This document shows, piece by piece, positions 6,915-14,909 of a DNA stretch of 36,388 nt. Below the pieces are notes generated by a model. That model was given only the letters and a program-made list of their open reading frames with translations. It searched no databases and had not been told where the DNA came from. The DNA is from Oscillospiraceae bacterium (lineage in GTDB: Bacteria; Bacillota; Clostridia; Oscillospirales; Oscillospiraceae): the NCBI GenBank assembly GCA_016302405.1, contig JAEDNR010000010.1:1-36388 (forward strand). Reading direction: 5' to 3'. Within the stretch, counting starts at the first letter, position 1, and each line of letters starts with the position of its first letter. The position numbers and the translations under genes are program-made.

Positions 6915-8666
6915 ATGCAGAAAGTATTGGATCAGATTTCCGAAAAAATGGCCCGGGCCTTTGCCGATGCAGGCTACGACCCGTCCTACGGGCGGGTGAC
7001 GGTATCCAACCGGCCGGACCTGTGTGAATATCAGTGCAACGGCGCCCTTGCCGCCGCCAAGCAGTATCACTGCGCCCCCATTCAGATCGCCCGGGCTGTG
7101 GCCGCACAGCTGGATCAAAAGGATTACGACCTGGTGGAAGCGGTGATGCCGGGCTTTATTAACCTGAAGCTCTCCGGGGCCTTTCTCCGGGAGTATCTGG
7201 AAGCCATGCGCACCGAGCCGGACTTCGGTACGGAGAAGATCGGCGCCGGGAAAACCGTGGTGGTGGATTACGGCGGCGCGAATGTGGCAAAGCCCCTGCA
7301 CATCGGGCATCTGCGCCCCGCCATTATCGGCGAAGCCCTGAAACGGCTGCACCGGTATCTGGGCTACCGGACCATCGGGGATGTCCACCTGGGCGACTGG
7401 GGCCTGCAGATGGGCCTGATCATCGCCGAGCTTCACCGCCGGCAGCCGGAGCTTCCTTATTTTGACGAAACCTTTACCGGCCCCTACCCCACGGAGCCTC
7501 CCTTTACCCTGTCGGAGCTGGAGGAAATCTACCCCACCGCCTCCGCCCGGAAAAAGGAGGACGAAGAATTCGCCCGGGAAGCCCACATCGCTACCTTCCA
7601 GCTTCAGCAGGGCCGCCCCGGCTACCGGGCTATCTGGCAGCATATTATGAACGTATCCCTTGCCGACCTGCACCGGGTATATGACGCCCTGGATGTTCAC
7701 TTTGATGTGTGGCTGGGTGAAAGCGACGCGGACCCCCTGATCCCGGATATGCTGGCGGATCTCAAGCAGCGGGGCTTCGCCGTGGAAAGCGAGGGCGCCC
7801 TGGTCTTCCCCGTGGCAGAGCCCACAGACCGGAAGGAGGTACCTCCCTGTATCCTGGTCAAGTCCGACGGCGCCGCCATCTACGCCACCACGGATCTTGC
7901 CACTCTGGTTCAGCGGCAGCGGGACTACGCCCCGGACAAGATCCTCTATGTCACCGACAAGCGCCAGGCCCTGCACTTTGAGCAGGTGTTCCGGGCGGCA
8001 AAGAAGAGCGGCATTATCCCCGAGAGCACCCAGTTGGAGCACCTGGGCCACGGCACCATGAACGGCAGCGACGGTAAGCCCTTCAAGACCCGGGACGGCG
8101 GCGTTATGCGGCTGGAGACACTGCTTGCGGACATGACCGCCTTTGTCCGGGCCAAGGTGGTGGAAAACCGGATCGTGGACGACAGCGAGGTGGACGCCAC
8201 CACCGCGAAGATCACCCTGGCCGCTCTCAAATACGGTGACCTGTCCAACCAGCCCACCAAGGATTACAATTTTGATGTGGAGCGGTTTGCCGCCTTTGAG
8301 GGTAACACCGGTCCCTACCTGCTCTACACCATCGTCCGGATCAAGAGCATCCTGGCAAAATACGGCAAATGGGAGGACCTGCCTATCCGGCTGCCCGCCA
8401 ATCCCTTTGCCAAGGATGTCATGCTTGCCCTGACCAAATTTGATCCCACCCTGGACACCGCCCTTCGTACCTCCAGCCCCAATGTGCTGTGCGCCTACCT
8501 TTTTGACCTGGCAGGGGCCGTCAACAAGTTCTACCATGAGACCCGGATCCTTTCCGAGGAGGACAAGGACCTTCAGGCAGGGTACATTGCTCTCATCGGC
8601 CTTGCCATGAACGTGCTGGAAACGGGTATTCACCTGCTGGGCTTCTCCGCTCCGGAGAAAATGTAA
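6915..8666 (+). CDS. argS: Arginine-tRNA ligase
   Basis: This 583-residue class Ia synthetase charges tRNA-Arg with arginine in the cytoplasm. It has the N-terminal Arg-tRNA synthetase domain (residues 1-100), a HIGH box in AKPLHIGHLRPAIIGEALKR near residue 130, and GTMNGSDGKPFKTRDGGVM near residue 380, which is the ArgRS counterpart of the KMSKS region. A C-terminal DALR anticodon-binding domain includes GNTGPYLLYTIVRIKSIL and ends near HLLGFSAPEKM. The length matches bacterial ArgRS. The start ATG follows a strong AGGAGGAGA site. It is monocistronic and divergent from the MATE gene. Codon use matches the neighbouring housekeeping genes, and nothing is missing. Confidence 0.97.
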   Translation: MQKVLDQISEKMARAFADAGYDPSYGRVTVSNRPDLCEYQCNGALAAAKQYHCAPIQIARAVAAQLDQKDYDLVEAVMPGFINLKLSGAFLREYLEAMRTEPDFGTEKIGAGKTVVVDYGGANVAKPLHIGHLRPAIIGEALKRLHRYLGYRTIGDVHLGDWGLQMGLIIAELHRRQPELPYFDETFTGPYPTEPPFTLSELEEIYPTASARKKEDEEFAREAHIATFQLQQGRPGYRAIWQHIMNVSLADLHRVYDALDVHFDVWLGESDADPLIPDMLADLKQRGFAVESEGALVFPVAEPTDRKEVPPCILVKSDGAAIYATTDLATLVQRQRDYAPDKILYVTDKRQALHFEQVFRAAKKSGIIPESTQLEHLGHGTMNGSDGKPFKTRDGGVMRLETLLADMTAFVRAKVVENRIVDDSEVDATTAKITLAALKYGDLSNQPTKDYNFDVERFAAFEGNTGPYLLYTIVRIKSILAKYGKWEDLPIRLPANPFAKDVMLALTKFDPTLDTALRTSSPNVLCAYLFDLAGAVNKFYHETRILSEEDKDLQAGYIALIGLAMNVLETGIHLLGFSAPEKM

Positions 8667-8691
8667 CGGCAGCTTAACCCAGCTGCTCTGT

Positions 8692-8920
8692 AAATTGAAA
8701 TTTGGCGAATTCCCGGTCATTGCGAACCAGTGACCGATGTCACTGGTGTGGCAATCCCCCGGTTAGACGTACTACTTCTCGTGGAAGAATTCCGGAAAAC
8801 GGCACAAAAACGACGGTCTGTATGACGATAAGTTGCCCGGAATTCGATGGAGATTCCCACACCAGTGTGCGCACTGGTTCGGAATGACACGTTCTGACGG
8901 CCCTACAAATTTCAATTTTG
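8692..8920 (+). repeat. Repeat A, copy 3
   Basis: The element runs from AAATTGAAATTTG to CAAATTTCAATTTTG in plus orientation. Both termini differ from the family consensus (GG to GA on the left, CC to TC on the right) so that they still match each other. Hairpin tips are CCAGTGACCGATGTCACTGG on the left and CCAGTGTGCGCACTGG on the right. It lies 25 bases past the argS stop. Confidence 0.95.
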
Positions 8921-8952
8921 CCGCACCTCCGGACGAAAACAATCAGAATGTC

Positions 8953-8986
8953 AAACACCGCCGATCCTTTCGGACCGGCGGTGTTT
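8953..8986. terminator. Bidirectional intrinsic terminator
   Basis: CACCGCCG pairs with CGGCGGTG around a short loop, flanked by AAA on the left and TTTTAT on the right. It sits 17 bases past the phosphofructokinase stop (minus strand) and could also stop plus-strand transcripts from argS. Confidence 0.85.
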
Positions 8987-9002
8987 TATAGTATGGAAAA
9001 GA

Positions 9003-10250
9003 TTACTTCGCGAAGACCCGCTTCAGGTTCACGAACCGGGGCAGGCCGTCTTCCTTGACCATACCGGTCTCGCCCTGAATGAGGGGCAGGCAGTAGTTGA
9101 TGAAGCCCTCGTTCACGCCGTTGTGGGCCTCGTTGATCCACTCCAGAGGAACCTTCTTCTCGGCGTTGGCAACCAGGCTCAGGTCGAAGAGCTCAGGCTC
9201 GCAGCGGTAGCCGTTTTCATCCCGGGTGCACTTAAAGCCAACCATCTTGTCAGTAATGCCGGCAACCGCGGACTCCACGGCAACCTTACCGGACATAAAG
9301 GACTCGGCAATGTCGGTGCCGGAGGCGCAGTGGGCAGCGCAGCGCTGCAGCAGGCTCAGCTCAATGGGCCGGACCTTGACGCCGCCCAGGGCAGCCTTCA
9401 CCACATCCGCCAGACGGGCAGCCAGGCCGCCCAGCTGGGCATGGCCGAAGCCGTCGGTGCCGCTGGTCTTCGCCTCGGAAACGAAGGTGCCGTCGGCATA
9501 GTGGATGCCCTCGGAAACGGCAACCAGGCAGTTCTTCTTCTCGCCGTAGATCCGCTTCACATCGGCAATAAACGCATCCATATTGAAGTCCACCTCAGGC
9601 AGGTAGACCAGATCAGGGCCGTCGCCCTTGATGCCCGCCAGAGCGGCAGCGGCGGTCAGCCAGCCGGCGTGACGGCCCATGCACTCCACGATGGTGACCA
9701 TGCCGGTGTCGTACACCTGGCAGTCACGGCTGACCTCCATGAAGGAGGTGGCGATATACTTGGCTGCGGAAGCAAAGCCGGGGCAGTGATCGGTACCGGC
9801 CAGGTCGTTGTCGATGGTCTTGGGCACGCCCATGACCCGGCACTCATAGCCCACCTTGGCCATGTACTTGGAGATCTTGTTGCAGGTGTCCATGGAGTCG
9901 TTGCCGCCGTTATAGAAGAAGTAGCGCACATTGTACTTCTTGAAAATCTCCAGGATCCGCTTGTAGTCGGTGTCGTCCACATCGGGATCGGCAATCTTGT
10001 AGCGGCAGGAGCCCAGGGCGGAGGAGGGAGTGTGGAGCATGTTCTCCAGCTCCTTGGGATCTTCCTCGTCCATAATCATGAGCTGATCATTCAGCACGCC
10101 CTTGATGCCGTGGAACGCGCCGTAGACCTTGGTGATGCTGGGATTTTCCAGACCGGTCTTGATCACGCCGTAGGCAGAGCAGTTGATAACAGAGGAAGGA
10201 CCGCCGGACTGACCGATGATCAGAGAGCCGACAAGATTCTTTTCGGACAT
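9003..10250 (-). CDS. pfp: Diphosphate-dependent 6-phosphofructokinase
   Basis: This 415-residue enzyme phosphorylates fructose 6-phosphate to fructose 1,6-bisphosphate in glycolysis. The motif GGNDSMDT carries Asp where ATP-dependent enzymes have Gly (GGDGS), and PKTIDND carries Lys where they have Gly. Both residues mark PPi-dependent PFK, EC 2.7.1.90 (family knowledge). The substrate motif MGRHAGWL follows, and the N-terminal GQSGGPSSVIN forms the phosphate loop. The length fits the 400-420 residue PPi-PFK group. The ATG follows GGAGG by eight bases. It faces away from the class II aldolase gene, so the two consecutive glycolytic steps share a divergent promoter region. A terminator follows at 8953-8986. 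A reversible, PPi-saving glycolysis is plausible for an anaerobe. Confidence 0.95.
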   Translation of the reverse strand: MSEKNLVGSLIIGQSGGPSSVINCSAYGVIKTGLENPSITKVYGAFHGIKGVLNDQLMIMDEEDPKELENMLHTPSSALGSCRYKIADPDVDDTDYKRILEIFKKYNVRYFFYNGGNDSMDTCNKISKYMAKVGYECRVMGVPKTIDNDLAGTDHCPGFASAAKYIATSFMEVSRDCQVYDTGMVTIVECMGRHAGWLTAAAALAGIKGDGPDLVYLPEVDFNMDAFIADVKRIYGEKKNCLVAVSEGIHYADGTFVSEAKTSGTDGFGHAQLGGLAARLADVVKAALGGVKVRPIELSLLQRCAAHCASGTDIAESFMSGKVAVESAVAGITDKMVGFKCTRDENGYRCEPELFDLSLVANAEKKVPLEWINEAHNGVNEGFINYCLPLIQGETGMVKEDGLPRFVNLKRVFAK

Positions 10251-10298
10251 ATTGGATACCTCCAGTAATATAATAAATATTTTTTTATGGAATTTGAC

Positions 10299-10319
10299 GG
10301 CTATGCCTTCTTCATAGCC
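10299..10319 (-). promoter_or_regulatory. 5' leader hairpin of pfp
   Basis: GGCTATG (minus strand) pairs with CATAGCC around a seven-base loop, close to the predicted transcription start of pfp. Such a hairpin could protect the mRNA 5' end (inference). Confidence 0.5.
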
Positions 10320-10332
10320 CTATACGGGTTTC

Positions 10333-10361
10333 ATTATAACACAATTCTCTTTGTATGGCAA
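10333..10361 (-). promoter_or_regulatory. Promoter for pfp
   Basis: TTGCCA (10356-10361) and a perfect TATAAT (10333-10338) on the minus strand are 17 bases apart. Confidence 0.8.
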
Positions 10362-10370
10362 ATATTTTTA

Positions 10371-10398
10371 TTGAAATCGGGGAAATTTGTGCTATAAT
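10371..10398 (+). promoter_or_regulatory. Promoter for fba, with leader hairpin
   Basis: TTGAAA (10371-10376) and a perfect TATAAT (10393-10398) are 16 bases apart. The transcript would begin near 10405 and carries a small GGGGC-AAC-GCCCC hairpin (10412-10424) right at its 5' end. Confidence 0.82.
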
Positions 10399-10446
10399 GG
10401 CATCATGATATGGGGCAACGCCCCTGAATTGAGAAAGGATGATTTT

Positions 10447-11415
10447 ATGGCACTTGTTACTTCTACCGAGATGTTCAAGAAGGCTTATGCCGGCGGCTAC
10501 GCCATCGGTGCCTTCAATGTGAACAATATGGAAATCGTGCAGGCTATCACTGAGGCCTGCCGGGAGGAGAAATCCCCCGTCATTCTCCAGGTGTCCAAGG
10601 GCGCCCGGGCTTACGCCAACCACACTTACCTTGTGAAGCTGGTGGAGGCTGCCGTCATTGAATGCCCCGAGATTCCCATTGTTCTGCACCTGGACCACGG
10701 CCCCGACTTTGAGACCTGCAAGGCCTGCATCGACGGCGGCTTTACCTCCGTCATGATCGACGCTTCCAGCAAGCCCTTTGCCGAGAACATCGAGATCACC
10801 CGCAAGGTCGTCGAGTACGCCCATGACCACGGTGTTGTGGTCGAGGCTGAGCTGGGCACCCTGGCCGGCATTGAGGATGATGTGAAGGTCGCTGCCCACG
10901 CCGCTTCCTACACCCGTCCCGAGGAAGTGGAGGAGTTCGTCTCCAAGACCGGCTGTGACTCCCTGGCCATTGCCATCGGCACCAGCCACGGCGCTTACAA
11001 GTTCACCCCCGAGCAGTGCACCCGGAATGAAAAGGGCATCCTGGTTCCGCCTCCCCTGCGCTTCGACGTGCTGGAAGAGGTCTCCAAGCGTCTGCCCGGC
11101 TTCCCCATCGTGCTCCATGGCTCCTCTTCCGTGCCTCAGGACTATGTGAAGATGGTCAACTCCCATGGCGGCAAGATGCCCGACGCCGTGGGCATCCCCG
11201 AGGAGCAGCTGCGTCACGCCGCTGAGCTGTCCGTCTGCAAGATCAACATCGACTCCGACCTGCGTCTTGCCATGACCGGCACTATCCGTAAGTTCTTCGA
11301 GGAGCATCCCGACAAGTTTGATCCCCGTGAGTACCTGAAGCCCGCCCGTGCCAACATCAAGGAACTGGTCCGCCACAAGCTGGTTGACGTTCTGGGCTGC
11401 GCTGGCAAGGCCTGA
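10447..11415 (+). CDS. fba: Class II fructose-bisphosphate aldolase
   Basis: This 322-residue zinc enzyme cleaves fructose 1,6-bisphosphate to dihydroxyacetone phosphate and glyceraldehyde 3-phosphate. Visible motifs are GAFNVNNMEIVQAI near the N-terminus, the metal site LHLDHGPDF near residue 80, EAELGTLAGIEDD near residue 135, the zinc-ligand region AIGTSHGAYKF near residue 180, LHGSSSVPQ near residue 225, and the phosphate-binding KINIDSDLRLAMT near residue 265. The LHGSSS stretch stands where many homologues have LHGGSG, a common variant. I chose ATG 10447 over an upstream in-frame start because AAAGGATG precedes it and the upstream codons overlap the promoter. It is divergent from pfp, monocistronic, and closed by a strong terminator. 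The codon choice looks strongly biased, as expected for a highly expressed gene. Confidence 0.97.
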   Translation: MALVTSTEMFKKAYAGGYAIGAFNVNNMEIVQAITEACREEKSPVILQVSKGARAYANHTYLVKLVEAAVIECPEIPIVLHLDHGPDFETCKACIDGGFTSVMIDASSKPFAENIEITRKVVEYAHDHGVVVEAELGTLAGIEDDVKVAAHAASYTRPEEVEEFVSKTGCDSLAIAIGTSHGAYKFTPEQCTRNEKGILVPPPLRFDVLEEVSKRLPGFPIVLHGSSSVPQDYVKMVNSHGGKMPDAVGIPEEQLRHAAELSVCKINIDSDLRLAMTGTIRKFFEEHPDKFDPREYLKPARANIKELVRHKLVDVLGCAGKA

Positions 11416-11431
11416 TTTTTCCATCGTACAC

Positions 11432-11467
11432 AAAAATCCGGACCCCTTTCGGGGCCCGGATTTTTTC
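11432..11467 (+). terminator. Terminator of fba
   Basis: AAAATCCGG and CCGGATTTTTT enclose a CCCC-tttc-GGGG stem, giving a strong GC hairpin with a T-run. Confidence 0.93.
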
Positions 11468-11540
11468 TTATGTCATAACGATTCAGTCGCTTCTGGGAAA
11501 TATCCGATAAATGATCGTTTAGCGCACTAACAGCGAACAA

Positions 11541-11750
11541 TCGAATTCCCGGTCATTGCGAGCCCGAATTCCCGGTCATTGCGAGCCAGTTCTCAAACTG
11601 GCGTGGCAATCCCCATCGATAGAAGAAAGCAGTCACAATGACGAGGGGGATTCCCACACCAGTCTGAGGACTGGTTCGGAATGACACCTTAATTGATTCG
11701 TGCCCTGCTGTACGTCGGAGATTCCCGCGCCAGTGCAGCTATCGAATCGC
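11541..11750 (+). repeat. Repeat A, copy 4 (degenerate)
   Basis: This is a decayed copy. The left block CGAATTCCCGGTCATTGCGA is tandemly duplicated (11542 and 11564). Hairpin tips are CCAGTTCTCAAACTGG and CCAGTCTGAGGACTGG. The centre is shortened and the AAATTGGAATTT termini are missing. A further fragment with GGAGATTCCCGCGCCAGTG follows near 11720. Confidence 0.8.
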
Positions 11751-11807
11751 ATTGGTCATATAAACAATCATTTACCATAAGAAATCAGATGCAACCGAAT
11801 AGAGTCC

Positions 11808-12353
11808 TTATGTCTTTTCTTTCAACATCTGCCGGATGTAACGGAAGGTCTCACCCTCGCCCCTGTCCTGGAGCATGCGAAGAAGAACTTCCAGTTCCTC
11901 CCGGGTCTTGGGGTGCATCAGCTCCCGCTCCCGGCTTTTGAGGAAATAGTTCAGTGCGGAAGCCGGGGTATAGGCTTTCCCCTCATAGGTCTTGCAGGCG
12001 GCAATCCGGTCCATTACCATTTCCGCCAGGTACCGCTTGGGCATGGGGACGCTTTCGTAACTCCTGGTCTGCCGGTTCATATCCGTCCAATATTCATAGT
12101 GGTGCCGGTTGCGGCCCTTGTGGTGCATCCAGGCCTCGCTGTAACCCTTGTCCTCCCGTTCGGCGGCGTTGGGACTGCGGTTGCCCTGGTAGTACCGGGC
12201 CCCCTCCCAGAACTCCGTGGGGGAATACTTGGAAAGGTCATGGGTCAGGCCCTGGCGGATGAGGCCCACCCGGAAGCACCCCGCCATCACGAGAAACCGG
12301 TGGTGAGTAATGGTTTTGAAGTGCCCCCAGGTCTTTTTCATTGTGATCTTCAT
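11808..12353 (-). CDS. DUF5662 family protein
   Basis: This 181-residue soluble protein matches, from memory, the uncharacterised DUF5662 family. It has conserved histidine-rich segments: the N-terminal HHRFLVMAGCFRVGLIRQGL, then THDLSKYSPTEFWEGARYYQG, then HHKGRNRHHYEYWTD near residue 85. These suggest a metal-binding, mainly helical fold, perhaps HD-like. No function is established. I chose ATG 12353, three bases after the prfC stop, with GGAAGG inside prfC as ribosome-binding site; an ATG four codons later is possible. It is almost certainly co-transcribed with prfC. No signal peptide or membrane segment is seen. Confidence 0.85.
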   Translation of the reverse strand: MKITMKKTWGHFKTITHHRFLVMAGCFRVGLIRQGLTHDLSKYSPTEFWEGARYYQGNRSPNAAEREDKGYSEAWMHHKGRNRHHYEYWTDMNRQTRSYESVPMPKRYLAEMVMDRIAACKTYEGKAYTPASALNYFLKSRERELMHPKTREELEVLLRMLQDRGEGETFRYIRQMLKEKT

Positions 12354-12356
12354 GGC

Positions 12357-13949
12357 TTAGCCTTCCGAAACCACGATCTCAGAGACAGCAAGTCCCGGAT
12401 TGCGGCGGCAGGTGAAATCAATGGCCCAGAAGCTTGTGAACACCAGGAGCTTTCCGCCCCGGTAGTCCTCCAGCAGCTCCGCGTCGGAGCCCAGGTTCAG
12501 CTCGTCCAGGTCCCCGGGGTAGCTGTCGATCCGGCGGATCTCCTCATAGGGAAGGCCCTCCATCCGCAGCTCCACGCCGTACTCACTTTTCATCCGGTAC
12601 TGGAACACGTCAAACTGCAATGTGCCTACCACGCCCACAATGACTTCCTCCATACCGGAGTTTGGCACCTTGAAAATCTGAATGGCACCCTCCTGGGCGA
12701 TCTGCTCCGTACCTTTCACAAACTGCTTGCGCTTCATGGAATCCTTTGCGGACACCCGGGCAAAGTGCTCCGGGGCAAAGGTGGGGATGCCGGAATAGGT
12801 AAATTTCTTTCCCGGCACGGTAATGGTATCGCCGATGGAGAAGATACCCGGATCAAACACACCGATCACGTCCCCGGCGTAGGCCTCCTCCACGATCTCC
12901 CGCTCGGCAGCCATCAGCTGCTGGGGCTGGCTCAGGCGCATTTTCCGCCCGCCCTGGACATGGTAGTATTCCGCCTCCCGTTGGAACTTGCCGGAGCAGA
13001 TGCGCATAAAGGCAAGCCGGTCCCGGTGGGCCTTATTCATGTTGGCCTGGATCTTAAAGACAAAGGCAGAGAAATCCTCGCCAAAGGGATCGATGACGCC
13101 GCAGTCAGCCACCCGGGCCAGGGGCGGCGGCGTCAGCTTCAGGAAGGATTCCAGGAAAGGCTCAATGCCGAAATTGGTCAGGGCAGAGCCGAAGAACACC
13201 GGGCTCAGCTGCCCGTGCTCCACTTCCTCCGGATCCATTTCCCGTCCGGCGGACAGCAGCTCCACATCGTCAATGAGCTGACGGTGCTTTTCCTCGCTGC
13301 CCAGGAGGTCTGCCACCTGGGGGTCATACAGGTCCACCGCCATTTCCGCGGCTTTGTTTTTGCCGGAGACACCGGAGAAGAACAGGAGCTTGCTCTTTTC
13401 CCGGTCATAGACGCCCTGAAAATCCTTGCCGGAGCCAATGGGCCAGTTCATAGCATAGGTTTCGATACCCAGCTCCCGTTCCAGCTCATCCAGCAGGTCA
13501 AAGGGGTCCTTGGTCTCCCGGTCCAGCTTATTGATAAAGGTAAAGATGGGGATATGACGCATGGCGCAGACCTTGAAGAGCTTCCGGGTCTGGGGCTCCA
13601 CGCCCTTGGCGCCGTCAATGACCATCACCGCCGAGTCCGCCGCCATGAGGGTGCGGTAGGTATCCTCAGAAAAGTCCTGGTGGCCGGGGGTATCCAGAAT
13701 GTTGATGCAGAAGCCGTCATACTGGAACTGCATCACCGACGAGGTGACGGAAATACCACGCTGCTTCTCGATCTCCATCCAGTCGGAGGTGGCGGCCCGG
13801 GAATTTTTCTTTCCCTTGACCACGCCGGCCTGGGCAATGGCGCCGCCGTAGAGCAGGAATTTTTCCGTTAAGGTTGTTTTACCGGCATCCGGATGGGAAA
13901 TAATGGCAAAGGTCCGCCGCCGGCTGATTTCTTCTTTTAATGTTGACAT
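12357..13949 (-). CDS. prfC: Peptide chain release factor 3
   Basis: This 530-residue translational GTPase recycles RF1 and RF2 from the ribosome after termination. The GTPase motifs are intact: SHPDAGKTTLTE (G1, residues 18-29), RGISVTSS (switch I, near residue 65), DTPGHQDF (G3, near residue 86) and NKLDRE (G4, near residue 140). The RF3-specific segment SRAATSDWMEIEKQRGIS is present and the length matches the family. The ATG follows AGGAGGAACGAAC. A promoter (14056-14084) and a roughly 100-base leader with a tiny ORF precede it. DUF5662 follows after three bases. No frameshift or missing residue is seen. Confidence 0.97.
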   Translation of the reverse strand: MSTLKEEISRRRTFAIISHPDAGKTTLTEKFLLYGGAIAQAGVVKGKKNSRAATSDWMEIEKQRGISVTSSVMQFQYDGFCINILDTPGHQDFSEDTYRTLMAADSAVMVIDGAKGVEPQTRKLFKVCAMRHIPIFTFINKLDRETKDPFDLLDELERELGIETYAMNWPIGSGKDFQGVYDREKSKLLFFSGVSGKNKAAEMAVDLYDPQVADLLGSEEKHRQLIDDVELLSAGREMDPEEVEHGQLSPVFFGSALTNFGIEPFLESFLKLTPPPLARVADCGVIDPFGEDFSAFVFKIQANMNKAHRDRLAFMRICSGKFQREAEYYHVQGGRKMRLSQPQQLMAAEREIVEEAYAGDVIGVFDPGIFSIGDTITVPGKKFTYSGIPTFAPEHFARVSAKDSMKRKQFVKGTEQIAQEGAIQIFKVPNSGMEEVIVGVVGTLQFDVFQYRMKSEYGVELRMEGLPYEEIRRIDSYPGDLDELNLGSDAELLEDYRGGKLLVFTSFWAIDFTCRRNPGLAVSEIVVSEG

Positions 13950-13991
13950 GTTCGTTCCTCCTGTGAATTTTTTGTTTACACGGGGAACGCG

Positions 13992-14015
13992 CTACGTTGG
14001 ACCCATGGGAACCAT
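13992..14015 (-). promoter_or_regulatory. 7-codon leader ORF upstream of prfC
   Basis: In the prfC leader a perfect AGGAGG (14022-14027) lies six bases before an ATG that opens the frame MVPMGPT, ending with TAG. It stops 42 bases before the prfC start. The ribosome-binding site is as good as that of prfC itself, so the peptide could be translated and influence prfC expression (inference). Confidence 0.4.
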
Positions 14016-14055
14016 ATGCGGCCTCCTGAAATCTGGATTTTTAGACATTGGGATA

Positions 14056-14084
14056 AGTTTACCATATTTTTTCCGGAGTTTCAA
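14056..14084 (-). promoter_or_regulatory. Promoter for prfC
   Basis: TTGAAA (14079-14084) and TAAACT (14056-14061) on the minus strand are 17 bases apart, placing the transcript start near 14049. Confidence 0.65.
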
Positions 14085-14100
14085 GAGGATAAACAAAAAC

Positions 14101-14190
14101 CGGGCCCGCAGGGCGGGCAGCCAAGTCGTGCGCAAATATGTGTCGTCGTTTTTGCCCTGCGCCGCTCGGTATCGTTCTATAACGGTTTGG
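14101..14190 (+). repeat. Repeat module E, copy 2
   Basis: This contains the GCCCGCAGGGCGGGC hairpin, CCAAGTCGTG and CCGCTCGGTATCGTTCT, shared with the blocks at 2831 and 16727. Its middle is more diverged than in those two. It directly precedes repeat A copy 5. Confidence 0.72.
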
Positions 14191-14427
14191 CAAATTGGAA
14201 TGTATCGAATTCCCGGTCATTGCGAACCAGTGACCGACGTCACTGGTGTGGCAATCTCCCGGATAGTACCATTTCTCGTGGATAAATTCCGGGAAACGGC
14301 AGGATAGGACAGTCTGTATGACGGTGGATTATCTGGAATTCGATGGAGATTCCCGCACCAGTTTGAGAACTGGTGCGGAATGACAGTGTTGTTCGGGCCC
14401 TGCGCTTCCCTCTACAAATTCCAATTT
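14191..14427 (+). repeat. Repeat A, copy 5
   Basis: The element runs from CAAATTGGAATG to AAATTCCAATTT in plus orientation. The left tip is CCAGTGACCGACGTCACTGG and the right tip CCAGTTTGAGAACTGG. It ends about 70 bases before the groES promoter. Confidence 0.93.
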
Positions 14428-14494
14428 CCCTTTCTCCGCCTCCGTCCCGGGGGACCGGTTCATAATTTGTTTACGGATTTTATGAAAATAGGGC

Positions 14495-14553
14495 TTGCTT
14501 TTTTGGGGCTGTTGCGTTATGATATGTTAGCACTCAGGAAGGCAGAGTGCTAA
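14495..14553 (+). promoter_or_regulatory. groESL promoter with CIRCE operator
   Basis: TTGCTT (14495-14500) and TATGAT (14518-14523) are 17 bases apart. A perfect CIRCE inverted repeat, TTAGCACTC-N9-GAGTGCTAA (14527-14553), follows immediately. CIRCE is the operator of the heat-shock repressor HrcA (established knowledge), so groESL should be induced on protein-folding stress. The hrcA gene is not in the window. Confidence 0.96.
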
Positions 14554-14619
14554 CATTGTAGATGAATGCGGCGGGTCAACCGCCGGCAGTCTAAATACAC
14601 TTCGTATGGAGGAATTGAA

Positions 14620-14895
14620 ATGAAACTGAAACCCATGGCAGACAATGTGCTGCTCAAGTCCCACGAGACCCAGGAAACCACCGCTTCCGGTATTATCCTG
14701 GCCACCACCAGCAAGGAGAAGCCCGCGATCTACGAGGTCGTCTCCGCCGGCCCCGGCACCAAGGACGTGACCATGACCGTGGTCCCCGGCGACAAGGTCG
14801 TTGTGGGTAAGTACACCGGCACCGATGTGACCATCGACAAGGTGGAGTACAAGTTTGTCAAGCAGGATGACATCCTGGCTGTCGTTACTGACTAA
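14620..14895 (+). CDS. groES: Co-chaperonin GroES
   Basis: This 91-residue protein forms the heptameric lid of the GroEL folding chamber. It shows the family layout: MKLKPMADNVLLK at the N-terminus, the mobile loop ETQETTASGIILATTSKEKP around residues 16-36, VVPGDKVVVGKYTGTDV in the beta-barrel, and the C-terminal VKQDDILAVV. It is slightly shorter than the usual 94-97 residues. I chose ATG 14620 because GGAGGAATTGAA precedes it; the longer in-frame frame starts within the leader. It lies downstream of CIRCE and 14 bases before groEL, in the standard operon. Confidence 0.97.
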   Translation: MKLKPMADNVLLKSHETQETTASGIILATTSKEKPAIYEVVSAGPGTKDVTMTVVPGDKVVVGKYTGTDVTIDKVEYKFVKQDDILAVVTD

Positions 14896-14909
14896 GGAGG
14901 AACGTAATT

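Noticed and set aside
11913..13871. Long antisense frames opposite prfC, and similar ones opposite argS, groEL, pfp and the sensor gene
   Set aside because: All mirror recognised genes on the other strand and show low-complexity composition typical of antisense frames in GC-rich DNA.
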